This document shows positions 7,915 to 16,862 of a stretch of DNA of 64,000 nucleotides, one piece after another; position 1 is the first letter of the stretch, and the number at the start of each line of letters is the position of its first letter. The notes under the pieces are model-generated. The model saw nothing but the letters and a program-made list of their open reading frames with translations. It did no database searches and had not been told where the DNA came from. The position numbers were made by a program, and so were the translations under genes. The stretch lies in contig NZ_JAPIVK010000006.1 of assembly GCF_026183675.1 (NCBI RefSeq), forward strand, positions 62,001 through 126,000, in the 5' to 3' direction. Source of the stretch: Microbulbifer halophilus. GTDB lineage: Bacteria; Pseudomonadota; Gammaproteobacteria; Pseudomonadales; Cellvibrionaceae.

Positions 7915-10830
7915 ATGAACAAACACAGAACCTTCACCCCCCCACTGCTGGCAATCGCCCTTTTCCCCTGGCTCTATGCCTGCGACGGCAGCCAGGAACA
8001 GAACACCGAGGCCGCGGCGGCCCCCAACTGGCAGCAGACCGCCCACGGCGCCGTCGTCTCCCTGAACGAGGGCGACTTCAAAAAAGTCCGCCTGCAGGTC
8101 ATCGACGAGGAGATCATCCGCGTTACCGCCACGCCGCAGCAGGGCTTCACGAATCTGCCGGAACCCATGATGGTGACCGCCGAGCCGCGGCAGACCGCCT
8201 TCTCCGTTACCGAAGTGGACGGCGAGCTGGTAGTAAAAACCGACGAAGTCTCCGCCGAGGTGGATCTGCAAAGCGGTGCCGTGGAATTCAAGAACGCCGC
8301 CGGCGAGACACTGCTGTCGGAAGCCGGCCGCAGCCTGGGACCGGTCAGCCGCGATCCGGGTAAGGTGGACGCGGACTCCTTCTCCCTGCGCCAACAGTTC
8401 GATCACCTGCCGGACGAGGCCTTCTACGGCCTGGGCCAGCAGCAGGACGGCGATGTCAATTACGCCGGCGAGAATGTCGAGCTCACCACCTACAATATGG
8501 AAATCGCCATTCCCTACCTGGTTTCCAGCCGCAACTACGGTCTGCTGTGGAACAACGCCGGTATCAGCCGCCTGGGCGATCCGCTGCCGCCCCAGCCGCT
8601 GCCGGAAGGCTTCAAGCTCTTCGATGCCAACGGCGAGCCCGGCGGGCTGACCGCGCGCTACTACGACGGCGACGAGCTCAAGCTCGAGCGCTCCGAAGCG
8701 GACCTCAACTACCAGTTCCTGTCCCACGGCAGCGTGCGCGAAGTTCCACTGCCGGAAGAAGTGGCGGACGCGGAAAACCTGCGTATCGAGTGGACCGGCA
8801 GCATCCAGCCCACGGAAAGCGGCGAGCACGAACTGAAGATGTATTCCAGTGGTTACGCCAACCTGGCCTTGAATGGTGATGAACTGCTGAACCGCTGGCG
8901 CATGAACTGGAATCCCTGGTACCACAATGCGGAAATGGAACTCCAGGCCGGCGAGAAATACCAGCTGGATCTCGACTGGCAGCCCCAGGGCGGCTATATG
9001 CGTCTTCTACAACACGGCCCGCGGCCACAGGAAGAACAGCAGCAACTCTCCTTCGCGGCCGATACCGGCAAGGCGGTGGACTACTACTTTGTTGCCGGCG
9101 AGGACAAAGACGAGGTTGTCTCCGGCTACCGCGAGCTGACCGGCAAGGCCACCATGCTGCCCAAGTGGGCCTTCGGTTTCTGGCAGAGCCGCGAGCGCTA
9201 CAAGTCCCAGGACGAACTGCTGGGCGCGCTGGAGGAGTACCGGGATCTGGAAATCCCCATCGACAATATCGTACTGGACTGGTCCTACTGGCCGGCCGAC
9301 GCCTGGGGCAGCCACGATTTCGACAGCGAGTTTTTCCCCGAGCCCAAAGCCATGGTGGACCGCGTGCACGAGCTGGACGCCAACATCATGATTTCCGTGT
9401 GGCCCAAGTTCTACCCCACCACGGAAAACTACAAGCAGCTCAATGCCGAGGGCTGTATGTTCAACAAAAACATCGAAGAGAATAACCTCGACTGGATCGG
9501 CCCCGGCTATCTCAATACGTTTTACGATGCCTACGATCCCGAGTGTCGCGAACTCTACTGGAGCCAGATGCGGGACAAGCTGAATACCCTCGGCTTCGAC
9601 GCCTGGTGGCTGGACGCGGTGGAGCCGGATATCCACTCCAACCTCAGCTTTGCCCACCGCAAGGACCTGATCAGCCCCAACAACCTGGGCACCGGCGCGG
9701 AGATGTTCAACGCCTATGCCCTGCCCCATGCAGAAACGGTTTACGAAGGGGAGCGCGAAACCGATGGCCACAAGCGCAGCTTTATTCTCACCCGCTCCGG
9801 CTTCGGTGGTATCCAGCGCACCGGCTCCGCCATCTGGAGCGGCGATGTGGTCTCCCGCTGGTCCAACCTAGAGGAACAGATCGCTGCGGGTATCGGCGTG
9901 GGTATGGCGGGCGTGCCCTACTGGACCTTCGATATCGGCGGTTTCACACCGGAGGATCGCTACCGCTACAACGGCGATGTGGTGGTGGGCAATTTCAATG
10001 AAATGCCCGAGAGCGAACAGCAAGAGTGGCAGGAGCTGAACCTGCGCTGGTTCCAGTTCGGCGCCTTCACGCCGCTGTTCCGCTCCCACGGCCAGAACCC
10101 CTATCGGGAGATCTTCAATCTCGCCGACGAGGGCAGCGAGACCTACGACAGCATGGTCTGGTACACCAAACTGCGCTATCGCCTGATGCCCTATATCTAC
10201 ACCCTGGCCGGCGATGCCTATCACAAGGATGGCACCATGATGCGCGGCCTGGCGATGGATTTCGGCGACGACCCGAAAGTGCGCGACATCAACACCCAGT
10301 ACCTGTTCGGCCCGTCGCTGCTGGTAAACCCCATCTCCGAGTTCGGCGCCCGCTCGCGCGACCTCTACCTGCCCGAGGGCAGTGACTGGTACGACTTCCA
10401 CAGCGGCGAGAAATACAGCGGCGGCCAGCAAATCGAAGCGGATGCGCCCTATGATCGCATGCCGCTGTTCGTCAAGGCCGGCAGCATCCTGCCCACCGGC
10501 CCGGAAATCCAGCACACCGGCGAAAGCCTGAACGCACCGCTGACCATCAACGTCTTCACCGGCGCCGACGGCAGCTTCGAGATCTACGAGGACGACGGCA
10601 GCAGCTACGGCTACGAAAACGGAGAATGGTCACGCATTCCGCTGAGCTACAACGAGGCCAGCGGCGAACTGACCATCGGCGAACGCATCGGCGACTTCCC
10701 GGGCATGGCGGAAAGCCGCCAGATCCAGGTGCGCTGGATCGAGGAGGGCAACAAACTGTCCGACTTCGACGCGCCGGCTGCGACAACCGTGGAATACAGC
10801 GGTGATCTGCTCACCCTGAAGCGCGGATAA
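7915..10830 (+). CDS. xyl31A: GH31 alpha-xylosidase with PA14 insert, lipoprotein
   Basis: A 971-residue lipoprotein (lipobox LYAC) that removes alpha-1,6-xylose from the non-reducing end of xyloglucan oligosaccharides. An N-terminal beta-sandwich is interrupted by a PA14 domain (about 243-375, from ARYYDGDELKLE to RPQEEQQQ), the arrangement known for C. japonicus Xyl31A. The (beta/alpha)8 barrel follows, with nucleophile D567 in WWLDAVEPD and acid/base D644 in IWSGDV, then C-terminal beta domains. The start is ATG 7915. A longer open frame begins at 7804, but that part is repeat DNA and would hide the signal peptide. Xylose produced here would go to the xylD/X/C genes at 25-30 kb. The gene is separated from GH35 by the REPIN-like repeat. 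Confidence 0.93.
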   Translation: MNKHRTFTPPLLAIALFPWLYACDGSQEQNTEAAAAPNWQQTAHGAVVSLNEGDFKKVRLQVIDEEIIRVTATPQQGFTNLPEPMMVTAEPRQTAFSVTEVDGELVVKTDEVSAEVDLQSGAVEFKNAAGETLLSEAGRSLGPVSRDPGKVDADSFSLRQQFDHLPDEAFYGLGQQQDGDVNYAGENVELTTYNMEIAIPYLVSSRNYGLLWNNAGISRLGDPLPPQPLPEGFKLFDANGEPGGLTARYYDGDELKLERSEADLNYQFLSHGSVREVPLPEEVADAENLRIEWTGSIQPTESGEHELKMYSSGYANLALNGDELLNRWRMNWNPWYHNAEMELQAGEKYQLDLDWQPQGGYMRLLQHGPRPQEEQQQLSFAADTGKAVDYYFVAGEDKDEVVSGYRELTGKATMLPKWAFGFWQSRERYKSQDELLGALEEYRDLEIPIDNIVLDWSYWPADAWGSHDFDSEFFPEPKAMVDRVHELDANIMISVWPKFYPTTENYKQLNAEGCMFNKNIEENNLDWIGPGYLNTFYDAYDPECRELYWSQMRDKLNTLGFDAWWLDAVEPDIHSNLSFAHRKDLISPNNLGTGAEMFNAYALPHAETVYEGERETDGHKRSFILTRSGFGGIQRTGSAIWSGDVVSRWSNLEEQIAAGIGVGMAGVPYWTFDIGGFTPEDRYRYNGDVVVGNFNEMPESEQQEWQELNLRWFQFGAFTPLFRSHGQNPYREIFNLADEGSETYDSMVWYTKLRYRLMPYIYTLAGDAYHKDGTMMRGLAMDFGDDPKVRDINTQYLFGPSLLVNPISEFGARSRDLYLPEGSDWYDFHSGEKYSGGQQIEADAPYDRMPLFVKAGSILPTGPEIQHTGESLNAPLTINVFTGADGSFEIYEDDGSSYGYENGEWSRIPLSYNEASGELTIGERIGDFPGMAESRQIQVRWIEEGNKLSDFDAPAATTVEYSGDLLTLKRG

Positions 10831-11069
10831 GGACCCAGCGGCCCAATGCTCCCTCGCCCTCCCCGCAAGTGAACGAAGGGAGCGGTTCCCCCTCTCCCAC
10901 CGCGACAAATTTGCGGGGGCCGAAGGCGCCGTGAATACCTGGAGCGGCCGGAACCAGATTTGGACGCCGAAGGCGCCCGACAGGGTGGTCGCCAGGAATG
11001 GCGACCATCAGTGGGGCCGGGGGAGAGGGCCGCTGACGCCGGCACAGAACAAGAAAAGGCAGGCCATGA
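10831..11069. repeat. Repeat-filled gap between GH31 and halogenase genes
   Basis: The gap starts and ends with members of the CTCTCCC family (about 10844-10880 and 11018-11036, in inverted orientation). Between them lie a GCCGTGAATACC motif and the hairpin GGTCGCCaggaatGGCGACC near 10987-11006. I see no intact gene here. Several short open frames have no family features. Confidence 0.5.
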
Positions 11070-11192
11070 AACACTGCTGTTACGCGACCATCCCGACCAC
11101 CCTTTGCCTCCGGAAAAGCGCCGCTGGCTTCCAGCGAAAAGCTGCAGATTTCCATGGCCACCAACGGCGGCTTTGTCATGGTGAATGACTGA
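11070..11192 (+). pseudogene. Possible C-terminal remnant of a lost gene (GH97-like tail)
   Basis: This frame has no start codon. It is open from a TGA at 11067 to a TGA at 11190-11192 and ends in ASSEKLQISMATNGGFVMVN, which resembles the C-terminal strand of GH97-type glycosidases (…LklkLApGGGfa…). Its stop overlaps the halogenase start as TGATG, a typical coupling junction, which suggests that a complete gene once preceded the halogenase and that repeat DNA replaced its 5' part. The family assignment is weak. A chance frame is possible. Confidence 0.3.
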
Positions 11193-12694
11193 TGGCGACG
11201 AAAAGAATCGAGAAGATCACCATCGTCGGCGGCGGCACCGCCGGCTGGATGGCGGCGGCGACGCTCTCAAAGCACTACCGCGAACAACCTCTGAAGATTC
11301 AGCTGGTGGAATCGGAGCAGATAGGCACCGTGGGCGTGGGTGAGGCGACGGTACCGGGCATCATCCGCCTCAACCAGTATCTGGGTATCAACGAGCGCGA
11401 CTTTATCGCCGCCACCGGCGCCACCTTCAAACTGGGGATCGAGTTTTCCGGCTGGCGCAAAACCGGCGAACATTTCTTTCACCCGTTTGCGGATTTCGGC
11501 GCGCCCATCAGTAACCTGCCATTTTTCCCCTGCTGGCTGAAACTGCAGCGCGAAGGTCGGGCGGCACCACTGCAGGAATACTGCCTGTCCGCCGCCATGG
11601 CCAGGGCCAACCGCTTCGCTCAGCCGGACGACAGGGCCACCACGCCACTGGCGCTCTACAGCTACGCCTACCACTTCGATGCCGGCCGCTACGCGCGCTT
11701 TTTGCGCGACTACGCCGAGGCGCGCGGGGTCGAGCGTATCGAGGGCAAGGTCGTGGACCTGCGCCAGAACCCCGACAGCGGCGATATCGAGACACTCTAC
11801 CTGGAAAGCGGAAGCACACTCGACGGCGACCTGTTTATCGACTGCTCCGGCTTCCGCGGCCTGCTGATCGAAGAGGCGCTGAAGACCGGTTACGAGGACT
11901 GGCGCCACTGGCTGCCGGTGGACACGGCACTGGCGGTACAGAGCGAGCGCGACTCCACGCCCCCTCCCTACACGCGCGCCAGCGCCACCGCGGCCGGCTG
12001 GCGCTGGCGGATTCCGCTGCAGCACCGCAGCGGCAACGGCCATGTCTTTTCCAGTGCCCATATGAAACTGGAACAGGCCGGCGAAGACCTGCTGCGCAAC
12101 CTGGATGGCCCGGCCCTGGCCGAACCACGGCCCATCCGCTTTACCGCCGGTATGCGCAAAAAATTCTGGCACAAAAACTGTGTGGCCCTGGGGTTGGCCT
12201 CGGGTTTTATCGAACCATTGGAGAGCACCAGCATTTCCCTGATCCAGACCGGTATCGAAAAACTGCTGCAGTTTCTGCCGGACCTGGTGCCCGAGCCGAC
12301 AAAGATTCGCGAGGCCAACCGCCTCAACCGGGAAGAATACGAACGCCTGCGGGATTTTATCATCCTGCACTACAAGCTGAACGGCCGCGACGACAGCGAT
12401 TTCTGGCGCGAGATGCGGGCCATGCCGGTACCGGACAGCCTGCAGGCAAAGCTGGAGACCTTCCGCGAGGACGGGCGCATGCTGATGTACGAGCAGGAGT
12501 CCTTCAGCGAGGCCAGCTGGATCGCCATCTACAACGGCCTGGGTTACCGGCCGCAGCGCTATCTGGCAGAGGTAGACAAGCTGGACACTGAACAACTGGC
12601 GCAGGTGTTTGAAAAAATGCGCCGCGCCGTGGCGGCGGGTGCGGAAAGCGCGCCCACGCACGGGGAGTTCCTCGCCCAACTGATTCCGGACTAG
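11192..12694 (+). CDS. Flavin-dependent (tryptophan-type) halogenase
   Basis: A 500-residue FADH2-dependent halogenase of the PrnA/RebH family. It has the dinucleotide-binding GGGTAGWMAA at 13-22, the catalytic lysine K80 in GATFKLGIEF, the diagnostic WxWxIP motif (W270, W272, I274, P275) and the EST motif in FIEPLESTS (E344, S345) that positions the substrate. All residues needed for hypohalous acid formation are present. There is no signal peptide, so it acts in the cytoplasm and needs a flavin reductase that is not in the window. Members of this family often sit beside TonB receptors in carbohydrate loci of Xanthomonas, Caulobacter and Cellvibrio relatives, with unknown substrate. Here it lies within the xyloglucan gene run, its ATG overlapping a preceding stop (TGATG). 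Confidence 0.88.
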   Translation: MATKRIEKITIVGGGTAGWMAAATLSKHYREQPLKIQLVESEQIGTVGVGEATVPGIIRLNQYLGINERDFIAATGATFKLGIEFSGWRKTGEHFFHPFADFGAPISNLPFFPCWLKLQREGRAAPLQEYCLSAAMARANRFAQPDDRATTPLALYSYAYHFDAGRYARFLRDYAEARGVERIEGKVVDLRQNPDSGDIETLYLESGSTLDGDLFIDCSGFRGLLIEEALKTGYEDWRHWLPVDTALAVQSERDSTPPPYTRASATAAGWRWRIPLQHRSGNGHVFSSAHMKLEQAGEDLLRNLDGPALAEPRPIRFTAGMRKKFWHKNCVALGLASGFIEPLESTSISLIQTGIEKLLQFLPDLVPEPTKIREANRLNREEYERLRDFIILHYKLNGRDDSDFWREMRAMPVPDSLQAKLETFREDGRMLMYEQESFSEASWIAIYNGLGYRPQRYLAEVDKLDTEQLAQVFEKMRRAVAAGAESAPTHGEFLAQLIPD

Positions 12695-12715
12695 AAACTG
12701 GACAGCTCCCCCCTT

Positions 12716-12899
12716 GGGAACGCCGAGCTCCAGCTCGGCTGGTGGGCCGTAGGCCCACGGCCTCGGAAAACGACGGCGAGAGAGAGCAAAACCGGTGGCT
12801 GCGGCCGGCCCCCTCTCCCCCGGCCCTCTCCCGCAAGCGGGAGAGGGGAGAGCGGGCCTGCGGCCCGCAAGCCGAGCTGGAGCTCGGCGCACCCGGGGG
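12716..12899. repeat. Composite repeat: two inverted GAGCTC/GGCCC elements flanking a CTCTCCC hairpin
   Basis: The left element (12716-12768) reads CGCCGAGCTCCAGCTCGG then GGGCCGTAGGCCC. The right element (12852-12899) is its reverse, GCGGGCCTGCGGCCCGC then CCGAGCTGGAGCTCGG. A CTCTCCC-family hairpin lies between them (12810-12852). Related single copies are at 27664-27712, 28981-29025 and, within coding DNA, 1416-1473. Confidence 0.65.
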
Positions 12900-12929
12900 C
12901 ACACGAAAGAAAAGAATAGTAGATAAGAG

Positions 12930-15149
12930 ATGTTAAAAAGACTGATTACCACAACCCTGCTTCTTGTTACCGCTAGCGGCGTCGCTGCCGGCAACGATTA
13001 CCACTGGCGCAATATCACCGTCGGCGCCGGCGGCTTCGCACCCAATATTGTTTTCAGCGAGGCGGAGGAAAACCTCGCCTACCTGCGCACAGATATGGGC
13101 GGCGCCTATCGCTGGGACGAAATTCGCCAGCGCTGGATACCGCTGCAGGACGGTATGGCGGAATCCAGCTATTTCGGTATCGAAAGTATCGCCGCGGATC
13201 CGGAAGATGCGGACGTGGTGCATATGGCCGCGGGCATGTACAAGCACTATCCGGCGGCCATGCTGCGCTCCTTCGACCGCGGCAGCACCTGGGAAGTGAC
13301 ACCGGTGCCCTTCGCCATGGGCGGCAACGAGGACGGTCGCGGGCTGGGGGAGCGGCTGGCCGTTGATCCGCAGGATACCGATCACCTGCTGTTCGGCTCC
13401 CGCTTCGACGGTCTCTGGCGCAGCCGCGACCGCGGCGCCAGTTGGCAGAAGCTGCAGAGCTTTCCCCACCCGGGGTTGGGCAAACCCCAGGAGCGCTGGA
13501 GCAGCCGTGGCGGTGTGAGTTTTGTACTGTTCAATAGCGACCGTATTTTTGCCGGCGTGGCCGACAGGCGGGCCGCGGGGCTTTACCGCTCCGACGACGG
13601 CGGCGAAAGCTGGGAAAAAATCTCCGGCGGCCCGCATGAGTTGCTGCCGGTGCAGGCCGCCGCAGCCGGCGACAACCTGTACATCACCTACAGCGACGAT
13701 ATCGGCCCCAATGGTATTGAGAGCGGCGCCGTCTACAGACTGGATCTGGAAATCGACGAGTGGAGCAATATCACCCCGCCGCCGGCAAAAGCCGAAGGCG
13801 GATTTATGGGCCTCAGCGTCAGTGAACAGAACCCGGAAACCGTCGCCGTGGCCACTATCGACCGCTGGCGGCCGCGGGACAATATTTTTGTCAGCCACGA
13901 CGGCGGCGACAACTGGCGCGCACTGGAATCCCGAAGCCGGCGCGATGTGAGCGCCACGCCCTATCTCTACTGGGGCGAGGAGGAATCCGACTTCGGCTGG
14001 TGGATCGCGGGCCTCGCCTTCGATCCCTTCGATGAAAACACACTGGTCTATACCACCGGGGCCACCGTCTACCGCACGGACAAACTGCCCGGGGAAAAGC
14101 TGCTCTGGCAGCCCTGGGTCAAAGGGATCGAGCAGACCGCGGTGATTGCATTGACCAGCCTGCCGCAGGGCCCGGAACTGCTGTCCGGCTTCGGCGATAT
14201 CAGCGGCTTCGTGCACGAAGACTTCGATCGCTCGCCGCGGACCATGCTCACCGGTCCGGTATTCGCCAATACCAACCAGATCGACTATGCCGGCGCCGCG
14301 CCCCATATCGTCCTGCGCAGCGGCACGCCGCCGCACCGGGCCGAGGGGCCGGTGCCGACGCTGGCCTGGTCCGACAACCACGGCCGCCAGTGGCACCCTT
14401 TGACGGTGCCGCCGCTGAAAATGGACGGAGAATCCCGGCGTTTCGACCTCAGTGGCGACAACGCCATCACCGTCTCCGCCGACGGCGAGACTTTCGTTTT
14501 CATGGCGCCGATTCCACAGCGCAGCGGGGATCGCGGCGAAAACTGGCGGTCCGTCAAAGACCTGCCCGAAGGACTGCGCCCGGTGGCCGACCGGGTCGAC
14601 GGCGAACGCTTCTACGCGCTGGATTTTGCCAGCGGTGAAATCTATGCAAGCAATGACGCCGCCAGGACTTTTGCCCCGCTCAATTCTCGAGGACTACCGA
14701 AGGGACTAAAAGCCCCGCGCGATCGCGAACAGGCCTGGCCGCTGCTGGCCACACCGGGGCGCAGTGGCGAGCTGTGGCTGGTATCGGAAAAGGGACTGTT
14801 CCACTCCACCGACGGCGGGCACAGTTTCCGGCGCCTGCAGGGCGATATCGCAGTGGAGGAAATGGCCTTCGGCAGGGCCGCCCCCGGCCGCGACCACCCG
14901 GCGCTCTTTGCCATCGGCACACGCGGCGACCTGCGGGCCATCTGGCGCTCGGACAACGCCGGGAAAAGTTGGCAGCGCGTCAACGGCGCCGACAGCGAAT
15001 ACGGCCGTCGCTACCGCACCATCGCCGGCGACCCGCGCCACTTCGGCCGCGTCTATGTGGGCACAGACGGCCGCGGCATCGTTGTGGGCGAGCCGACCGG
15101 GGCAATGCGGATTTCCCGCAAAGAACAATCGGAAACAGGCAACGAATAA
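12930..15149 (+). CDS. GH74 xyloglucanase (single-module)
   Basis: A 739-residue exported GH74 enzyme acting on the xyloglucan backbone or its oligosaccharides. The signal peptide ends at GVAA/GN. Two seven-bladed propellers are expected. Repeated propeller motifs such as SDDGGESW, SHDGGDNW and STDGGHSF are visible, and the catalytic aspartates are D55 in RTDMGGAYRW and D423 in GFGDISGF. It lacks a carbohydrate-binding module, unlike the second GH74 at 19374-22133, so it may be the periplasmic or cell-associated enzyme that trims imported oligosaccharides (inference). The start follows GATAAGAG. It is followed 13 bases later by the SDR gene, so it is probably in the same transcript. Confidence 0.92.
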   Translation: MLKRLITTTLLLVTASGVAAGNDYHWRNITVGAGGFAPNIVFSEAEENLAYLRTDMGGAYRWDEIRQRWIPLQDGMAESSYFGIESIAADPEDADVVHMAAGMYKHYPAAMLRSFDRGSTWEVTPVPFAMGGNEDGRGLGERLAVDPQDTDHLLFGSRFDGLWRSRDRGASWQKLQSFPHPGLGKPQERWSSRGGVSFVLFNSDRIFAGVADRRAAGLYRSDDGGESWEKISGGPHELLPVQAAAAGDNLYITYSDDIGPNGIESGAVYRLDLEIDEWSNITPPPAKAEGGFMGLSVSEQNPETVAVATIDRWRPRDNIFVSHDGGDNWRALESRSRRDVSATPYLYWGEEESDFGWWIAGLAFDPFDENTLVYTTGATVYRTDKLPGEKLLWQPWVKGIEQTAVIALTSLPQGPELLSGFGDISGFVHEDFDRSPRTMLTGPVFANTNQIDYAGAAPHIVLRSGTPPHRAEGPVPTLAWSDNHGRQWHPLTVPPLKMDGESRRFDLSGDNAITVSADGETFVFMAPIPQRSGDRGENWRSVKDLPEGLRPVADRVDGERFYALDFASGEIYASNDAARTFAPLNSRGLPKGLKAPRDREQAWPLLATPGRSGELWLVSEKGLFHSTDGGHSFRRLQGDIAVEEMAFGRAAPGRDHPALFAIGTRGDLRAIWRSDNAGKSWQRVNGADSEYGRRYRTIAGDPRHFGRVYVGTDGRGIVVGEPTGAMRISRKEQSETGNE

Positions 15150-15162
15150 TCTGGAGTAGAGC

Positions 15163-15927
15163 ATGAACAGGGCCAGTTACCCCGACCTGCGCGACAACGC
15201 GATCTTTATCACCGGCGGCGGTTCCGGCATCGGCGCCGCCTTTGTGCGCGCCTTCTGTCGCCAGGGCGCGCGGGTTGCCTTTGTCTCCCTGGACGCCGAC
15301 AAGGCACAGCGACTCTGCAGCGAAGTGGAAGAAGAAACCGGCAGCGCCCCCTTTTTCCAGCGCTGCGATATCGGCGATGTGGAGCACCTGCAGTCCTGTA
15401 TGGAAACGGCCGCACAGCGGCTCGGCAGCATCCGCGTACTGATCAATAATGCCGCCCGGGATACCCGCCACCAGCTGGAAAAATTCACCCCCCGGGAATG
15501 GGATGAATCCCTCAGTACCAATCTGCGTCCGCATTTCTTTACCGCACAGGCCGCCGCAGCGGGGATGCGCGAGCTGGGCGGTGGCAGCATCATCAATGTA
15601 GGTTCCAACTCCGCGCTGCTGGGGCTCTCTGGCTACCCGGCCTACGTCGCCGCCAAAGCGGGTATCGTCGGGCTGAGCAAAGCGCTGGCGCGGGAGCTGG
15701 GGCCGGACAATATCCGCGTCAATGCACTGATTCCCGGCTGGGTGATGACCGAACGGCAGAGAGAGCTGTGGGTCACCGAGGAGGCACTGCGGGAATGCCT
15801 GGATCAACAGTGCCTGAAATCCACCATCGGCGAACAGGACTGTGCCGACAGCGCCCTGTTCCTCGCCTCCGATGCCTCCCGCATGATCACGGCACAATCG
15901 CTGGTGGTGGACGGGGGGCGCGCCTGA
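15163..15927 (+). CDS. SDR sugar 1-dehydrogenase (probably D-galactose)
   Basis: A 254-residue short-chain dehydrogenase with the cofactor motif TGGGSGIG (17-24), NNAA (95-98) and the catalytic set S148, Y161, K165. By eye it closely resembles Caulobacter XylB (xylose dehydrogenase), sharing YPxL..…ITGGGSGIGA near the start and QCLK..…LFLASD near the end. It lies directly in front of dgoK (stop and start overlap as TGATG), so the most likely reaction is NAD(P)-dependent oxidation of D-galactose to galactonolactone, the first step of the De Ley-Doudoroff route. D-xylose or L-arabinose oxidation remains possible. The divergent SDR at 32945 is the other candidate for the xylose step. Confidence 0.85.
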   Translation: MNRASYPDLRDNAIFITGGGSGIGAAFVRAFCRQGARVAFVSLDADKAQRLCSEVEEETGSAPFFQRCDIGDVEHLQSCMETAAQRLGSIRVLINNAARDTRHQLEKFTPREWDESLSTNLRPHFFTAQAAAAGMRELGGGSIINVGSNSALLGLSGYPAYVAAKAGIVGLSKALARELGPDNIRVNALIPGWVMTERQRELWVTEEALRECLDQQCLKSTIGEQDCADSALFLASDASRMITAQSLVVDGGRA

Positions 15928-16862
15928 TGCAACGGATTGTGGTGGACTGGGGCACGACCAATATCCGCGCCCACCTGATTGACGACGACGGCCGCGCACT
16001 GGTGAGCCGCAGCGGCGAGTGCGGCGTGCAGCGCTGCGACGGCGACTACGCCGCGGTGCTGGGGGAATACTGCAGCGACTGGCAACACCGTTGGCCGGGA
16101 ATCCCCACCTACCTCTGCGGCATGATCGGCAGTCGCACCGGCTGGCAGGAAACGCCCTACGTGCCCTGCCCGGTCGAGCCGCCGGCACTGGCAGCCGGCC
16201 TGAAACCCCTCGCCGGCCGCGACAATATTTTTTTCGTGCCGGGGGTACAGTGCCGCACGCCGGCCGGCACACCGGATGTCATGCGCGGCGAGGAATGCCA
16301 GGTGCTCGGCGCACTGGCAATCAGTGGACTGGACGACGGCGTCTTGATACTGCCCGGTACCCACAGTAAATGGGTGCGCGTCCGCGGCGGCCGGATTGTC
16401 GATTTTGCGACTTTTTTTACCGGTGAACTCTTTGCCCTGCTGCACCGGCACAGCTCCATCGGTTCGGTGCTGGATGCCGAGTCGATGGATGCCCACAGCT
16501 TTGATCGCGGACTGGCGCAGAGCTGCGGGAAAGGCGGCCTGCTACACCAGGTGTTTTCCGCCCGCAGCCGCAGCCTGTGCGAAGATACCGGCGATCAGTC
16601 GATGTCCGCCTATCTGTCCGGCATCCTGATCGGCAGCGAGTTCGCCCATGCACTGAGCCTGTTTCCCCCCGCCGGCAAACTGCTGCTGGTGGGCGATCGC
16701 AAACTCGGCAACAGCTACCGGCAGGCCGCACAGCATTTCGACCTGCCCCTGCAACCGATCGACCCGGCACTGGCGGTGGTACGGGGAGTGAAAATCATCT
16801 GCGATGCAGCGGGCGATCACAGCCAGCAAAAGGAGGCCGCCGGTGCTGAAAGCATTTCTTGA
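15927..16862 (+). CDS. dgoK: 2-dehydro-3-deoxygalactonokinase
   Basis: A 311-residue DgoK family kinase that phosphorylates 2-keto-3-deoxygalactonate at O6 with ATP. The family signature VDWGTTNIRAHL opens the protein (residues 5-16), GMIGSRTGW is at about 72, and the phosphate-binding LPGTHSKWV and FFTGELFALL motifs follow, with LLVGDRKLG near the C-terminus. The start ATG at 15927 shares a base with the TGA of the SDR gene. The end overlaps dgoA by 20 bases. These tight junctions show one operon. No galactonate dehydratase (DgoD) or galactonolactonase dedicated to this branch is seen in the window. XylC, XylD or genes to the left may supply these steps. Confidence 0.93.
   Translation: MQRIVVDWGTTNIRAHLIDDDGRALVSRSGECGVQRCDGDYAAVLGEYCSDWQHRWPGIPTYLCGMIGSRTGWQETPYVPCPVEPPALAAGLKPLAGRDNIFFVPGVQCRTPAGTPDVMRGEECQVLGALAISGLDDGVLILPGTHSKWVRVRGGRIVDFATFFTGELFALLHRHSSIGSVLDAESMDAHSFDRGLAQSCGKGGLLHQVFSARSRSLCEDTGDQSMSAYLSGILIGSEFAHALSLFPPAGKLLLVGDRKLGNSYRQAAQHFDLPLQPIDPALAVVRGVKIICDAAGDHSQQKEAAGAESIS

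Noticed and set aside
6085-8925. Minus-strand open frame of 946 codons
   Set aside because: It runs antisense across GH35, a repeat and GH31. The length comes from high GC. The translation is low-complexity Gly/Val/His-rich with no domain.
10931-11188. Plus-strand frame of 85 codons before the halogenase
   Set aside because: It begins inside repeat DNA and has no recognisable features. The overlapping frame that ends at 11192 is the one with glycosidase-like sequence.
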